From Trichobilharzia szidati (Eukaryota > Platyhelminthes > Trematoda > Strigeidida > Schistosomatidae): a DNA stretch of 64,000 nucleotides. Position 1 is the stretch's first letter. Every line of letters begins with the position of its first letter. Made by a program: the position numbers and the translations under genes. Under the pieces are notes generated by a model that was not told the DNA's origin, did no database searches, and worked only from the letters and a program-made list of their open reading frames with translations. The stretch lies in the NCBI GenBank assembly GCA_944472155.2, contig OX235277.1, forward strand, positions 26,174,804 through 26,238,803, read 5' to 3'. Below are positions 9,725-20,735 of this stretch, one piece after another.

Positions 9725-10750
9725 GCCTATTAACACTGATGATATTCTTAATCGTGATGGACTGGATCATGCGTCAGATTGTGCATAGGAGTGAGAAGAC
9801 AGGAACACGCTTCACTAACTGATAAGAAGACTCTAGAAGATCTGGATTTCGCGCATGGATGACTAATGTTTAATGTCACACAAACTCGAAAACCTACAGG
9901 CAGGCGAAAACCAACAAACTGGCTAAAGAGGCGAGTCAGGCAGCGAAGACAGGACTCCAGGTGAACATAGCGAAGACGGAGGTGATGAAGATAACCAAAC
10001 AACCAACCAACAGCAACAACAAGAACAACCAACACTAATCACCCACTATCAACGGGAGAGATTTGACAGAGGTTACTTCCTTCACTTATCTACGAAGCAT
10101 CATTTCAATTGTAGGGAGGCGGAACGGAAGATGTCAAAGCCAGCCAGTCAGAATCGGAAAAGCAACGTGTGCCTTCATCAACCTGAAATTAGTTTAGAAA
10201 TCTTCCGCACTCAGCCAGAATAAACAACTAGATTGGGATTTTCAACACAAATATCATGTTAGTCAGTTCTTCTACATGGGTTAGAAAATTGCTGGGAGCG
10301 TCACAAAAAGCGTTTTCAACAGCTTGCTGCAGACGTTTATCAACAGTTGCTCATTTTGCTGGCTCCATACTGAAGATCAGATGGCCGTCCGAATGGCCAG
10401 AAAGAACTAACAACAATAAACTCTGACTGGGAACAAACCAACCACGAGTTGATTGATCAATAAATATGTAGAAGAAAATGGAGATGGATTGGGCATACGC
10501 TAAGTTGGCTGTCGAATAACATCGCACACGAGGCCATTACTCAAGTGGAATCCGAATAGGAATTGACGAAAGTGGCGTTGTTACGATGGTGACATCGAGC
10601 AGATCGTGTGGGTAGGAGGAGATGAGAGATTATAGGCAGTCGTGGAGCTTGCCAGCTTAAGAGGACAGCAGAGAGTAGAAGAAAGTGGAAATGTATTGTT
10701 GAAGCCCTATATTCCACTCGAAACCCGAGGGAACAATAGTAATAATATTG
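9725..10750 (+). pseudogene. RTE-clade (SR2-like) retrotransposon, 5'-truncated
   Basis: Begins in RT (DWIMRQ near 9759), then the catalytic region LDFA (9842-9853) followed by an extra five bases that destroy the expected DD. The C-terminal region follows: GRDLTEVTSFTYL-like at 10050, IGKAT/CAFINLK at 10150, WRIGHTL-like at 10490. The family end phrase ccctat-ttccactcgaaaccc is at 10710-10730, then a TAA-rich tail. Stops and frameshifts are frequent. APE endonuclease and RT fingers are absent. Confidence 0.8.
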
Positions 10751-10754
10751 ACAA

Positions 10755-11095
10755 ATATCATGGAACGAATTATTACTGTTATGAAGAAAATCTGGAGCAG
10801 CCAATTTGAAGAAATGCTTTTGGTGATTACATATATATGACTGTCTAGACAATTGTGCTACAGAACATTCAGATCTTATTTCTTGTGTTTTTGAGTGCTG
10901 TTCATCACTTATACACATCGATTTAAGAGTAATGCAGATCTGTCTTACTTTCTCATATCGATTCTTGTTAGCCGTGACATCCTCAGTCAGTTATATAAAT
11001 AGAAGGATTACAGTTACAGTAATTGCTCTGTTTGATTAAAATTCAAAACAATTTTAAAATAGGTGGGAGAGTAAAAAAGCATCAAAGCTTTTCGT
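10755..11095. other. No gene recognised
   Basis: Mixed sequence with minus-strand short frames but no conserved motif. Confidence 0.5.
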
Positions 11096-11097
11096 CA

Positions 11098-11490
11098 TGA
11101 GCTAACGTCAGTTAGATAACCATTGGAAAACCAGAAGGGAGTACTGGAAAGTTGTTTCTTCAGTCCAGTTTGGGACTCTTTGGCAGTACGTGACCAGTAG
11201 GGTAGAGAATGTAGGGTGTGAGGAATGATAATCGCCAGCGATGACATTGACTTCTAATTGCTCCAAAATAACGAGTTAGTAGGAAGTGGAATCCATAGGC
11301 CAATGATTCCGGTCCTAGTGGCTGAACAGTTTGCAAGATGGCTTTGTAACCGAAGGGTCCTGGGTCCGAACTCTGGCAGTGAGTGCGCACTGCTTAGATA
11401 ACCGACTGTCCAGTACTTCCTAGTTGTTTTCCAATGGTTCTCTTCTAAACGATGTCAGCTCATGATGAAATCTTGGAACCAATCAATTTC
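11098..11490 (+). mobile_element. Family-A retroposon with inverted partner
   Basis: Bases 11098-11185 are a minus-strand 3' end plus hammerhead remnant; then a forward unit has leader, A-box-like gtcctagtggctgaacag, B-box-like and 3' end sequences. The forward hammerhead has lost most of its core, leaving gactgtccagtactt. The two parts face each other. Confidence 0.65.
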
Positions 11491-11494
11491 CTGC

Positions 11495-12070
11495 GAACCA
11501 AAAATCCATATCAATGGACTATTTTTTGCATGACTAGGGAGTTCTACTCGGTGGAGGTAAGGAAGTGGGTGTGTAAAGTTTATTCACATAATATTCTCCT
11601 ATAAACCTACTTATTAATTGTTAACCATGATTCATTCATTGTTCAATGTCTTTTATCTTTCAGGTGTTATAGTCATTAGTCAGTTATATATATATGTATA
11701 TACATATATATATATACATATATATGTATACATATATATGGCAGGTCATTCACTTCTGTCTTCAACTTGAATAACTCACCCTATTCATTCTTTATCTCCA
11801 CATGTATGAGACTACTGCATAAAAGAACTAGCATAAAGGTCACAGATATCTATCTCGTTTTGTGTTTTTTTTTTAGTGCATGAGAGACAAATAGATAATG
11901 GGACAGTTGTAAGAGAATAACAGTAATATATAAAGGTGTGTAAACAATAGAAAGTTACAGTCAGGTGATAGACAAGTGGAAATTATCTAGTAACAGTTTA
12001 TTATCCCTCAGTCCAAATAATTTAACACAATTTTTATTGCCATCAGGCAGAGGATGATAATGTTAGTGCT
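11495..12070. repeat. No gene; AT-rich palindromic run
   Basis: Imperfect TATA/ATGTATAC palindromic run at about 11684-11742. The rest has no recognised feature. Confidence 0.6.
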
Positions 12071-12072
12071 GT

Positions 12073-12395
12073 TGTAACAACAGAAGACAAGGGCCAGGCA
12101 ACAGATCAATTTTATTACGAAAACCAACAGGTATTTATATGTATTTCACGTACATTAATAAGGCTCTGCCCGCAGAAAGAAGGCGGTCTTCTGATTGGTT
12201 GTTTGCAAACAAACGCAGTCTTCTGCTTTCTCGTTTTCGATATTTCTCGGAAATGCGAGCCACTTGTCTGCGAATCATATTTGTCCACGTCTAGGTCAGC
12301 TGTGATCGGTTGTTGAATCAGCCTAGATTAATTTCCACCAATCAGCGTAGATCAATGTCTACCAATTGGCTAGCAGCTTGCTCTCACCACACTGT
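12073..12395 (+). repeat. LTR-like repeat, possible solo LTR
   Basis: Starts tgtaacaacagaagac and ends ctcaccaca, so it has TG...CA ends, and includes two CCAAT/ATTGG-type pairs. A diverged copy in the same orientation is at 14520-14735. The ends and the aggcaacagatca motif suggest a Gypsy-like LTR, but no LTR coding region is here. Confidence 0.4.
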
Positions 12396-12715
12396 GAGAC
12401 TGTAATCTAGATGCTCAGCTCTCTCTCACTTGATTTTCAGTCACTATTAATCTGTCAGATAAATGCATTAAAAATTAACAAAGTTCTCCGCCTTTCCAAC
12501 TTCAGTGTATTTTCGATTGACAAGAAATGATCTAACATAGTTGCGCATCACTTAATGATAATTAGTATGGTCGAAAACGTATTCAGAAAACATGTGGCTC
12601 AACAGTTGTCATTCTATACTACTTGGTAAAACTAGTTGATCTGAAGGACTGATAAAAAGATGTAATGCGTGACGATGAATTGATTGAAGATGAAATAGGA
12701 ATTTGTGAATTGTAA
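12396..12715. other. No gene recognised
   Basis: AT-rich; the only structure is the approach to the palindromic PLE-C that starts near 12720. Confidence 0.5.
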
Positions 12716-12719
12716 GAGG

Positions 12720-13960
12720 ATCTTTTCGGTGGTGAATTCATTTTCTTAGCTGCACAATCGCAAATATGTATATGAGTTATTTTGTATGTATGTGTACATT
12801 AAGTTTGTCAAACAAAATAAAATTGGTTATGGTTATTTTAACTAAACAGGTGAAAATTAGTAAGTTTTGGGTAGAGTTACGTAATACAAAAACGGTCAAG
12901 AAAATTGGATGTTAATGAAATTAGGGTAGTAACAAAAGTTATGAGTTGTCACAAACAGTTGTTAAAGTGGAGTTATGTAATAATATGAATAGTTTGATGA
13001 GTGAGTTTTACTCAGGATGCACATATGAGCAAAGTAGAGAATACGAAGCTACGTAACTGTTCTAAATGAATACAAGAATTACAAGCAATTAAAGAACAGA
13101 CAAAGAAATAAAATTAAGTCATCAAAATCGAAAAATGTTATTACCATGACAGTAGAAGTGGTTGATTAATTCTCTTTTTTGATATGCACAGCTCCGGTTT
13201 TTCTATGCGAATGGTCAGAGCTTCAGCAATACAAAGAAGACGAAACCGTATTGCCTTTGATAGGTTATTCTTGACTCTGTAGATTACTTTGAAGGAGGCG
13301 TTTGTCGAAATGGAATGATCACTGTGACACTCAGGTGTTCAATTATCGCGCTCCTTATTGCACCACTATCGCTTTTTCGCAACCCGGCTGGATAGTGTTC
13401 TTGAATCCTCTTGAAAAGGGTGCGCGTCGAACTTCGTATCGCTGAAGCTCTGACCATTCGCATAGAAAAACCGGAGCTGTGCATATCAAAAAAGAGAATT
13501 AATCAACCACTTCTACTGACATAGTAACAACTTTGTTGATTTTGATGACTTAATTTTGTTTGTTTGACTGTTTCTTTAATTGCTTATAATTCTTGTATTT
13601 ATTTAGAACTCTTACGTAATTTCGTATTCTCTACTTTGTTTCTATGTGCATCCTGATTAAAACTCACTCATCAAACTATTCATATTATTACATAACTCCA
13701 CTTTAACAACTGTTTGTGACAACTCATCACCTTTGTTGCTACCCTAATTTCATTAACACCCAATTTTCTTGACTGATTTTGTATTACGTAACTCCATTAA
13801 GCAATCTTCACCTGTTTAGTTAAAATAACCATAACCAATTGTATTTTTGTTTGACAAACTTAATGTACACATGCAAACAAAATAACTGATATACATATTT
13901 GCGATTGTACAGCTAAGAAAATGAATTCAACGCTGAAAAGAATCTCTTCGCTGAACTACG
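12720..13960 (-). mobile_element. Palindromic PLE-C element
   Basis: Arms 12720-13229 and 13440-13953 are inverted copies of each other, about 500 bases. They contain the last codons of the endonuclease and the whole 3' UTR. The short centre holds minus-strand GIY-YIG coding: FKRIQEHYPAGLRKSDSGAI (about 13400-13345), then FKVIYRVKNNLSKAIR and IAEALTIRIEKPELC (about 13290-13190). The nuclease active centre (YIG) itself has been lost. Ribozyme-like sequences lie at the outer ends. Confidence 0.85.
13910..13953 (+). ncRNA. Hammerhead-like remnant at PLE-C arm end
   Basis: Helix I CAGC (13910-13913) and GCTG (13950-13953) pair fully, GAA is at 13935-13937, and helix III is AAGA/TCTT with a three-base loop. 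The first core segment is TAAGAAA, so catalysis is lost. The value is in the helix I pair, which differs from other copies but still pairs. Confidence 0.45.
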
Positions 13961-14244
13961 TGTTTTGTTTTCAATAATGCCCTAATGGGGATTATCCATG
14001 AATTGTAAGAGGATTTGAACCAGCAGCCTCTGAATCACCGAATCCAGCTCTCTGACAGTCTTCCAACCTAATGGCTTCCTCAGAGAGTGACTCAATCAGT
14101 CAACAAGCTATTCACCTCATTCTTTTAGGTCAATTGGGTTAAGAATAACGTGAGATGACCTAAATAAGCAGCTTGTATAGTGATTATAATGATAAGTGGA
14201 GAGTTAAGTGTCCTTCGTTCACATCGAAAACTGGCTTTTGTTCA

Positions 14245-14455
14245 TGATAACTAGAGTGAAATGATGACCCAATTGACAGCAAAGTCTCCTTGTAACCAGA
14301 AGGTCCTGGGTTCGAACCCCTGGCAGTGGGTATGTACTGCTGATGATCCCAAAATCTAGGATGAAACAGTTGTCCAGTACTCCAGTGCTGGTTTTCTATG
14401 GTTCTCTAACTGATATCAATATCTGTAGTCAAACTCGTAAAAAAGAGTCTCCTGA
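14245..14455 (+). mobile_element. Family-A hammerhead retroposon
   Basis: tRNA-like 3' half with a good B box (gggttcgaacccctgg), then a complete hammerhead (14334-14380) and the family 3' end. The leader and A box are worn away. The tail ends in an agtcaaactcgtaaa variant shared with 385-420 and 7576-7600, a subfamily marker. Confidence 0.75.
14334..14380 (+). ncRNA. Hammerhead ribozyme, family A
   Basis: Helix I GTACTG (14334-14339) and CAGTAC (14375-14380) pair perfectly; core CTGATGA (14340-14346) matches the consensus. Helix II uses ATCC/GGAT, so one base is missing at its base. GAA is at 14363-14365, helix III ACAGTTGT is a near-palindrome, and the predicted cut is after GUC at 14374. 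Activity is plausible but uncertain because of the helix II junction. Confidence 0.65.
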
Positions 14456-14509
14456 ACCAATCAGCTGGTAAAGGACCGACCCTACCAATGCAAAGGCCAC
14501 CTGTTCGTT

Positions 14510-14735
14510 ATTCAACTAACTTTGTAACGAGAGAAGGCAAGAGTCAGGCAACAGATCATTTATTAAGGAAATCAACGCATATTTATATATTTTTTCATGT
14601 ACATTACTACAGATATGTAAACAAACAAACACAGTCTTCCGATTGGTTGTTTCTCACGACAAATCTTGGGAACGTAAATATTGACGTAAATTACTGTCTA
14701 CCAATTTGGCTAGTAGACAGGTCTCACCACAACTT
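14510..14735 (+). repeat. LTR-like repeat, second copy
   Basis: Same order of blocks as 12073-12395 (aggcaacagatca, tttatata, gtcttccgattggttg, ctgtctaccaat, ctcaccaca), but shorter and clearly diverged. Both copies point the same way about 2.4 kb apart, yet no LTR-retrotransposon protein is readable between them. Confidence 0.4.
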
Positions 14736-14875
14736 CAGTTAAAGAACCATTTGAAAACCATCATGGAGTACTGGACAGCTTTTGGTTCAATGATATACGA
14801 GCTTGACTTGTAACCTGGAGGTTCTAGGTTCGATAGTCGATGAGGCAATTGACGCGTACTGATAAGCAGAAACAA
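14735..14875 (+). mobile_element. Family-A retroposon fragments, inverted
   Basis: A minus-strand 3'-end fragment (14735-14785) including ggagtactggacagct is joined to a forward tRNA-like fragment (14785-14860). No ribozyme core remains. Confidence 0.55.
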
Positions 14876-15186
14876 GAACCAATCATAGAGCACATGCATC
14901 CATTTCTCGTGTGTGTATGTGTGTGGGCATGTGCGCGCTCTCTCAATGCTTTTTAAGTCGTAAATTTGCTTGTATGTTAGATACACATGGCTTTTTGCTT
15001 TTGCATTATTTGATACAATCGTAATTTCACAAACTAGTTGTTTGTCTTCTAATGATATAGTGTGACTATTGGGGAGCATGATGAGATAGATAAATGACTA
15101 TCCAATAATGCAAAAAGTGACTAATTTAATAAAAATAGCATTATACTATGTCCTACATTACAAATGTGATATATCTTGATGTACAG

Positions 15187-15560
15187 GCTGATTCCATATT
15201 AGTTTGTTTATCAGATGTATCACACAGTGAAACAGTATTATTTACTGGATGACACTGTTTTGAACACAATTCGTTCTTGTTCATAATCATAACATCAATT
15301 AGAATCATATGACTTCGAAACTTGAATCTTATAGTTTTCTTTGTTCTCTCCTATTTGTCGTCGTTGGGGTAGTAGAATTTTCCAGATATCTGGGACAGGT
15401 GTTGAATCATTCCTATTACACGTATTTGCAGTTCATTCGATAGCCAAAGCTTCTGTTATCACTCTCTCCCTCCACCCTGCTGTGACATTAGATTTTAAAA
15501 CTGTCATCTTATCTCATCCTATCCTATTGTATGGTTGTGTGTAATTGTATGTAGTGAGTG
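15187..15560 (-). repeat. PLE-B 3' terminal region
   Basis: Minus-strand equivalent of 7190-7575. The conserved end (atatggaat near 15190) and the TGTTC helix with AAAACAGTGTC near 15250-15265 are present. Confidence 0.75.
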
Positions 15561-16243
15561 CTATAGCAGAACTATTTTCTAGATTTCTTATCTAATTCGG
15601 GTCAAGTAATCTAGATTTCGCTAGGTTTTTATGCTCGGCTAGTCTGACTGCCCCTGTTGTACTAGTTTGACCTATGTATTTGACCTGACATTCATTGCAG
15701 GTAGGATATTAGATAAACTAAATTGTTTTGTCTAGTTGGTTCCACAGGATCTTTCAACCCACAAGGCTTGTTTCTAATTGTGTTTGTGTGTTTGAATGCC
15801 ACTTTCGTTCCTACCTTGTTAAGAATTCCGCGTAAGGTTTCCGAGGTTCCTTGCTTGTATGGAATTACAACTTATGATTTAGATTGCTTATTGTTGGTGT
15901 TGTCTTGCACACATTTGACTTGCATATCGTTATTATTAATATTATTATTATTATCACTATCACTACTATTATTATTTATTTTATTCTCACATTTCCTGAC
16001 TAATTTATCAGGGTAATTATTAAATTTCAAGGCTTCTCTTATATGTATCACTTCCTGTCTTAGATTTTCCTTGTTTCTACTTAGTTTTTGTGCTCTATTA
16101 CTTAGACATTTCACCAGTCCTATTTTTACTGACTTAGAGTGAGATAATTGGAAATCCAAACATCTGTTTGAATGTGGAGGTTTACTGTAAACACTAGTGT
16201 TTAACTTCCCATCTTCTTTCCTTTCTACACTGCAATCTAACAT
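15560..16243 (-). pseudogene. PLE-B linker and GIY-YIG remnant
   Basis: From 16243 down: LDCSVERKEDGKLNTSVYS, LDFQLSHSKSVKIGLVKCLS, LKFNNYPDKLVRK, then a Ser/Asn/Asp-rich linker ending near 15872. The endonuclease lies at about 15780-15570 with a NECQVKYIGQTS-like signature in shifted frames. In PLEs this region links the RT thumb to the nuclease. It is separated from the RT palm upstream by a frameshift near 16270. Confidence 0.85.
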
Positions 16244-16271
16244 TGGCAGTTCCCCTTCCTGACTTTCCAGT

Positions 16272-16775
16272 TCATAAGTGAATTGAATTGTGTTCGAAAA
16301 ATCTATCTATATCTTGTGTTCTGAGTACAGTGAATGTGTCATCTACATACCTACACCATACTTTTGGGTTGGGGGTGAACGTTTCGATTGCTATGTTTTC
16401 CCACCTATCCATGAATATATCTGCTACAACCGGGGATATTGGTGATCCCATAGCAACTCCTTCAATTTGTTTGTATAATTTCCCTTGGAATTTAAATACT
16501 GTGGAAGTCAGGCACAGCTGTACTCCCAACATTATGTCCTCTAGTAGTGGCACTTTTGTCCTAAGTTCCGGTTCTTGATCAGAAATGAGTTCGTTTCTGA
16601 CTGCCTCTATAGCCATATTTATTGGTATACGTGTATATAAATTAACAATGTCAAAACTAACCATATTCTCTTCATTATCTAATTTTAAATTATCTAATCT
16701 ATTTTTTAGTTCATACGGATTTGTTAGTCTAGATTTCAAGTGGTTGGTAGAAAAGGTAGAGGCTGATTGATTGTG
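16272..16775 (-). pseudogene. PLE-B reverse transcriptase palm
   Basis: An open stretch of about 155 codons on the minus strand holds RT motif A (VSFDIVNLYTRIP), motif B (EGVAMGSPISPVVADIFMD) and motif C (WCRYVDDTF), so all three catalytic Asp residues are present. The copy is truncated before the fingers and breaks by frameshift after DRFFEH. It is the best-preserved PLE RT here. PLE RT is related to telomerase RT (family knowledge). Confidence 0.9.
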
Positions 16776-17019
16776 GAGAAAAAAGTGACAGAACTTGCTC
16801 TAGGCAAATATGCCGTTACATAACGTTGTTTGCACCAGTAATGTGACACAATTAGAAGTAGATGGTTAGATGGAAACAGACAAAGAGATAGATAGATACT
16901 CTACTGTCAGCCTTTCCTCCTACTAGATTCTCCAAGCATATCCCTAGAAGTCTTCATTTGATGAAGGGCAGCCAAGTGCTCTCAAGCGCAATCGCCAGAC
17001 ACCGAATTACCTGGCACAG

Positions 17020-17175
17020 GACATACAGTGGAAATTCGCCTGCAGGCTTTCAAAATAAGCAATACACAAAGGAAAACATGGTTACTTTGGTTGGCAGAAG
17101 CCATTGTCTTTAAAAGACTTCGACCCAACCTATGCATACAGAAAGATAGTGTGACTAATCTCTCACTACCCTACT
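17020..17175 (+). pseudogene. PLE C-terminal endonuclease fragment
   Basis: LAEAIVFKRLRPNLCIQKDS and SLPYSG correspond to the last helix and end of the PLE GIY-YIG region (compare IAEALTIRIEKPELC at about 13200). The upstream part, with FKISNTQRK, matches the FKVIYR segment. No YIG motif is left. Confidence 0.65.
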
Positions 17176-17429
17176 CTGGTAACCATAATTTTCTTGTTCA
17201 TGTGGTTTTGTGTTTTGTTCTCTTTTGTTCTGCTGCATAACATTCCACTCAATCTAGATTTTGATTCACTGAGTTGAACCTCATTATTCAACCCCAGTCT
17301 CCTGAACTCTCTACCATAATAAGCATAAATTAACTCTGTTGTTCTATCTTGCATTTTTTCTCTATTCCATGCTTGTTTCCAAGCGAAATCTGAATTCAAC
17401 CCCTTTGTCTAATTACACTTTAAATAGAT

Positions 17430-18182
17430 ACTCTTTTAACACGAACCGGGACAACAACAACAACCAGCATCAGTCACCATCAATTGGAGAGATTTTGACA
17501 GAGGTTACTTCCTGCCTTCACTTATCTAGGAAGCACGGTTTCAACGACAGGCAATAGGAACGGACGAAGATGTCATAGCCAGCCAGAATTGTAAACGCAA
17601 GATACGCCTGCATCAACCTGAAGCCAGTTTGGAAATCCACCGCACTCAATCAGTATAAACAACAAGATTCGGATTTTCAACACTACTGTCAAATCGGTCC
17701 TTCTATACGGGTCAGAGTCTTGCGCTACGTATCACGAAAAGGATTTCTAACAGCCTGTTGCAGACTTTCATCAACAGCTGCCCACTTCGCTTGTTCCGCA
17801 CTGAAGATCAAATGGCCAGCCGGCTGGCCAGAAAGAATTAGAAGGAAGAAACTCTGACTGAGAACAAACCAAACTACGAGTCGACTGCTCAAAATATATG
17901 TAGGAGGAAATGGAGATGGGCTGAATATATGTTGAGGAGTCCGTCGAATGAGATCGCGCGCAATGCAGGCCATTGCTCAAGTGGAATCCGAATGTGAAAT
18001 GACGAGTGGGTCGTCAGTGCGATGGTGACATTGAGGAGATCGTGTGGTGAGGAGGAAGAGGAGGAGAAGAGAGATTATCGGCAATCGAGGAGTGAACCAG
18101 CTGAAGAGGAGAGCAGAGATGTGTTGTTGAAGCCGTATGTTCCACTCGGAACTCAAGGGAATAATAATAATATGCGTCAGAA
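17430..18182 (+). pseudogene. RTE-clade retrotransposon C-terminal remnant
   Basis: Covers the family region from GEILTEVTSCLHLSRKH (17485-17540) through CAD/SINCPLRLFRTEDQMA-like sequence to the end phrase gttccactcggaactcaagg (18148-18167) and an (AAT)n tail. Frames are broken repeatedly. It is 5'-truncated before RT. Confidence 0.8.
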
Positions 18183-18184
18183 AT

Positions 18185-18960
18185 TCAGTCTGTTATGTTT
18201 GTTCATTCTGATGATGTGTCTTTACTTTGATCCAGTGAACCTCGTTATTGAAAGAAAATAAATTATTCAACTCTTGAACAGTTTTTATTTTAATGCATAA
18301 AGGTCACCTGATTGTTTACAACTGATTTACGCGCCAAAATTTGAATTCATATCAGATCAATACAGTCTGTTATTTAGAATATTAGTGATAAAAAACGTGA
18401 ACAAGATGGAGGATATGGATTGGTGTATGTATGCATGAAGTTTTTTCCCACTTCACAACATACGACAACAAAATACTTCATGCACAAAATAAAAAGGATT
18501 TTCAATTTTCACGTCGTTTTGCTTCTTCTCCTGTAGTTGACACCAAATCTTTTAGATTGACAGATAAAACATTTTTATTATTTCTGTAGAGAACACGTAG
18601 AATTCTGGTTGTTTAGCATTAGATTTACTGCTAGTAAGTGTTTATAGACTGCCTTTATTATTATTATTATTATTACTATTATTATATCAATAGTACTTTT
18701 TCCTTATCAGACACAATATCCAGTCGCCTACTACAGTGTACAAAGATGGGATGATTCATATTGACTTTAATCAATAAATAGTTCTTATTTTTGAAGAAAA
18801 AAATACACGGATCTGTGGCTTGAAATAAATTATTGTCTTCATACAGTTTACCATGATCACAGTTCATCAGACAGTTTGGTTAAATGTGACATAATCAATC
18901 GTATTTTTTCGGTATTTTCAAGGATTATCATGAGATTCAATGCAGACTTCGTTCTAATGA
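18185..18960. repeat. No gene; (ATT)n microsatellite
   Basis: (TTA)n at about 18655-18685. The remainder is AT-rich and unrecognised. Confidence 0.6.
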
Positions 18961-18967
18961 GAAACTG

Positions 18968-19080
18968 CCTCCAAAAACATTTTCAACAGGCTTACACGGA
19001 ACCCTAGGAGACCGCGAACCAGCCAACAACTTATCGCTCGACAAATATGGAGAAGGAACATGAACAAGGTGAATTAGCTA
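18968..19080 (+). pseudogene. RTE fragment with internal deletion
   Basis: The phrases acattttcaacaggct and cttatcgctcgacaaatatg match the RTE family (compare 10310 and 10450), but the bases between them are largely missing. Confidence 0.5.
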
Positions 19081-19104
19081 GGATGTTACAAAGTAAAATA
19101 AAAG

Positions 19105-20360
19105 CGGATAGAAGAAGGTAAACTGCACACTAAAGTTTATAAAGAAACCAACACATTCTGTTAATAGATATTTAGACTTTAATTCATCACCTCATCCGTT
19201 ATCCGTATGTGAAGGCAGACCGAGCAACAACACTACTAAGTAGTACAACAAAAAACCGAAACTATGAAATGAAACAGATAGTAGAGGAAGCGTTGGTGTT
19301 AAATAACTAACTATCCTATACAATTCATCAGGAAGATCAAAAAAGGTTAAAAACAAATTAAAAATAGTGGGGAAATTAATAATGATAACATAAATAAGAA
19401 AGAATATAAGTCATCTACTGTTATACCACATAAGGAGGGGACATCTGAGACCCTAGGTGGAGGGATTCTTAATAAAGCAGGAATTAGGGTGGCATTCAAA
19501 CCTACAAACTCACTCAGGGACAAGCTCTGTAGGTTAAAGGACACTGTCGGTGGACCCAATTAAACAAAATCATATAATTTACAAAATACCTTGCAGTAAC
19601 TGTGACGTGAACTACATAGGTCAGACTAGTAGGTCGGGAGTAGTCAGACTGTCAGAACATAAGAATTTAGCTAAGGTGAGAATGGTTGACCCAGAGAAGA
19701 TAAGTAATTTAGAAAGAGGAACTCAACAATCGCAATGCATGCATTCACACACAACCACGCAATAGGTTGCGTGGGACAGAGTTAAAATTCCAAAGAGTAA
19801 TATAGTTAGGTGGAGAGAGAAATTGATCACTGAATCCTGCCTGGTTCATCCAGTCTACACCCAACACAACACATGCAACAGAAATGACTCAATGCGAATA
19901 CTAGAGATATGTGTAGAAGATATTATAACCACCAGTCAGTCAGTCAGTCAAATCAGAGGAGGATAATAAATAATCTCAAAATTCTATTTCAATTCACATA
20001 CATTAATTATAACATTCTAACAAGTTACTTATTTTGACTATAAAAACACTCGTCTTATTCCCCATCTGATTGTATTTTCTTGATAACACTCATATTATTA
20101 TTTCTGAATGTACATTATCCCATACTGATTTTTATTCAAATGTCTAATCATGAATTTCACTCATGTATATAAATGAAGGAAGAAAGTTGTTTGAGTAGTG
20201 ACTTGATATGATTATGAGCAGTAATAATTTGTGCTCAGAAGGTGGTCATCAGTTAGTATTACTGTATAACAACACTGTGTGATTTATCAAAATAAAATCT
20301 TATCTATAATGGAGTTATACTCTACAGCTACAGCGCCCAAGTTTTATACTTATATCAGAA
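19105..20360 (+). mobile_element. PLE-A element, 5'-truncated
   Basis: Starts in the RT thumb (TLKFIKKPTHSVNRYLDFNS, 19125-19185), passes a linker (ALVLNN, then STVIPHKEGTSETL) and reaches the endonuclease IIYKIPCSNCDVNYIGQTSR (19575-19635), with RLSEHKNLAKVRMVDPEKIS after it. The nuclease segment is open for about 70 codons (19550-19765). The 3' terminal region follows to about 20355. Frames before the nuclease are interrupted. Confidence 0.85.
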
Positions 20361-20361
20361 A

Positions 20362-20575
20362 TGGAGACGGATTGAATGATGTCACGCTTCAGGTAAACCC
20401 TCGAATGGAACCCACATGAGAAGTAACGAGTTCAACGTGATTCCACGGAAGCTATGCATCTGATCGTGTGAGGGGGAAATGAAAGATTATGGACAATTAT
20501 GGAGATATATGAATGTAATTGCAGAGAACCAGGCGAAATGGAGCAGTGCTTTTGAAGCAATAAGTTGTAGTCATG
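20362..20575 (+). pseudogene. RTE 3'-end fragment
   Basis: Diverged copy of the RTE tail: ggattgaatgatgtcacgct, gatcgtgtgag, gaaagattatggacaattat and a final gtgcttttgaagc. It directly follows the PLE-A end. Confidence 0.55.
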
Positions 20576-20579
20576 TGTA

Positions 20580-20735
20580 GTCATCTATGACACTGATTGG
20601 TGGTACAGTCATATTGTGAATTTTAACAGGAGTTAGATTTGTTCTGTCTTCAATCCCTAGCAGGGTTACGGCTAAGTACTGCTGAAGAGTACCAAAATGA
20701 GACGAAACAACGGTTCAATGCATCTTGGCTTCTTT
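20580..20735 (+). mobile_element. Family-A retroposon fragment with ribozyme core
   Basis: A leader-like segment is followed by AGTACTG CTGAAGA GTACC and GAGACGAAAC (about 20676-20712). The CTGANGA and GAAA halves are intact; helix III and the 3' helix I strand have decayed. Confidence 0.5.

Noticed and set aside
15723..16016. Hydrophobic plus-strand frame
   Set aside because: Antisense of the PLE-B linker and endonuclease on the minus strand.
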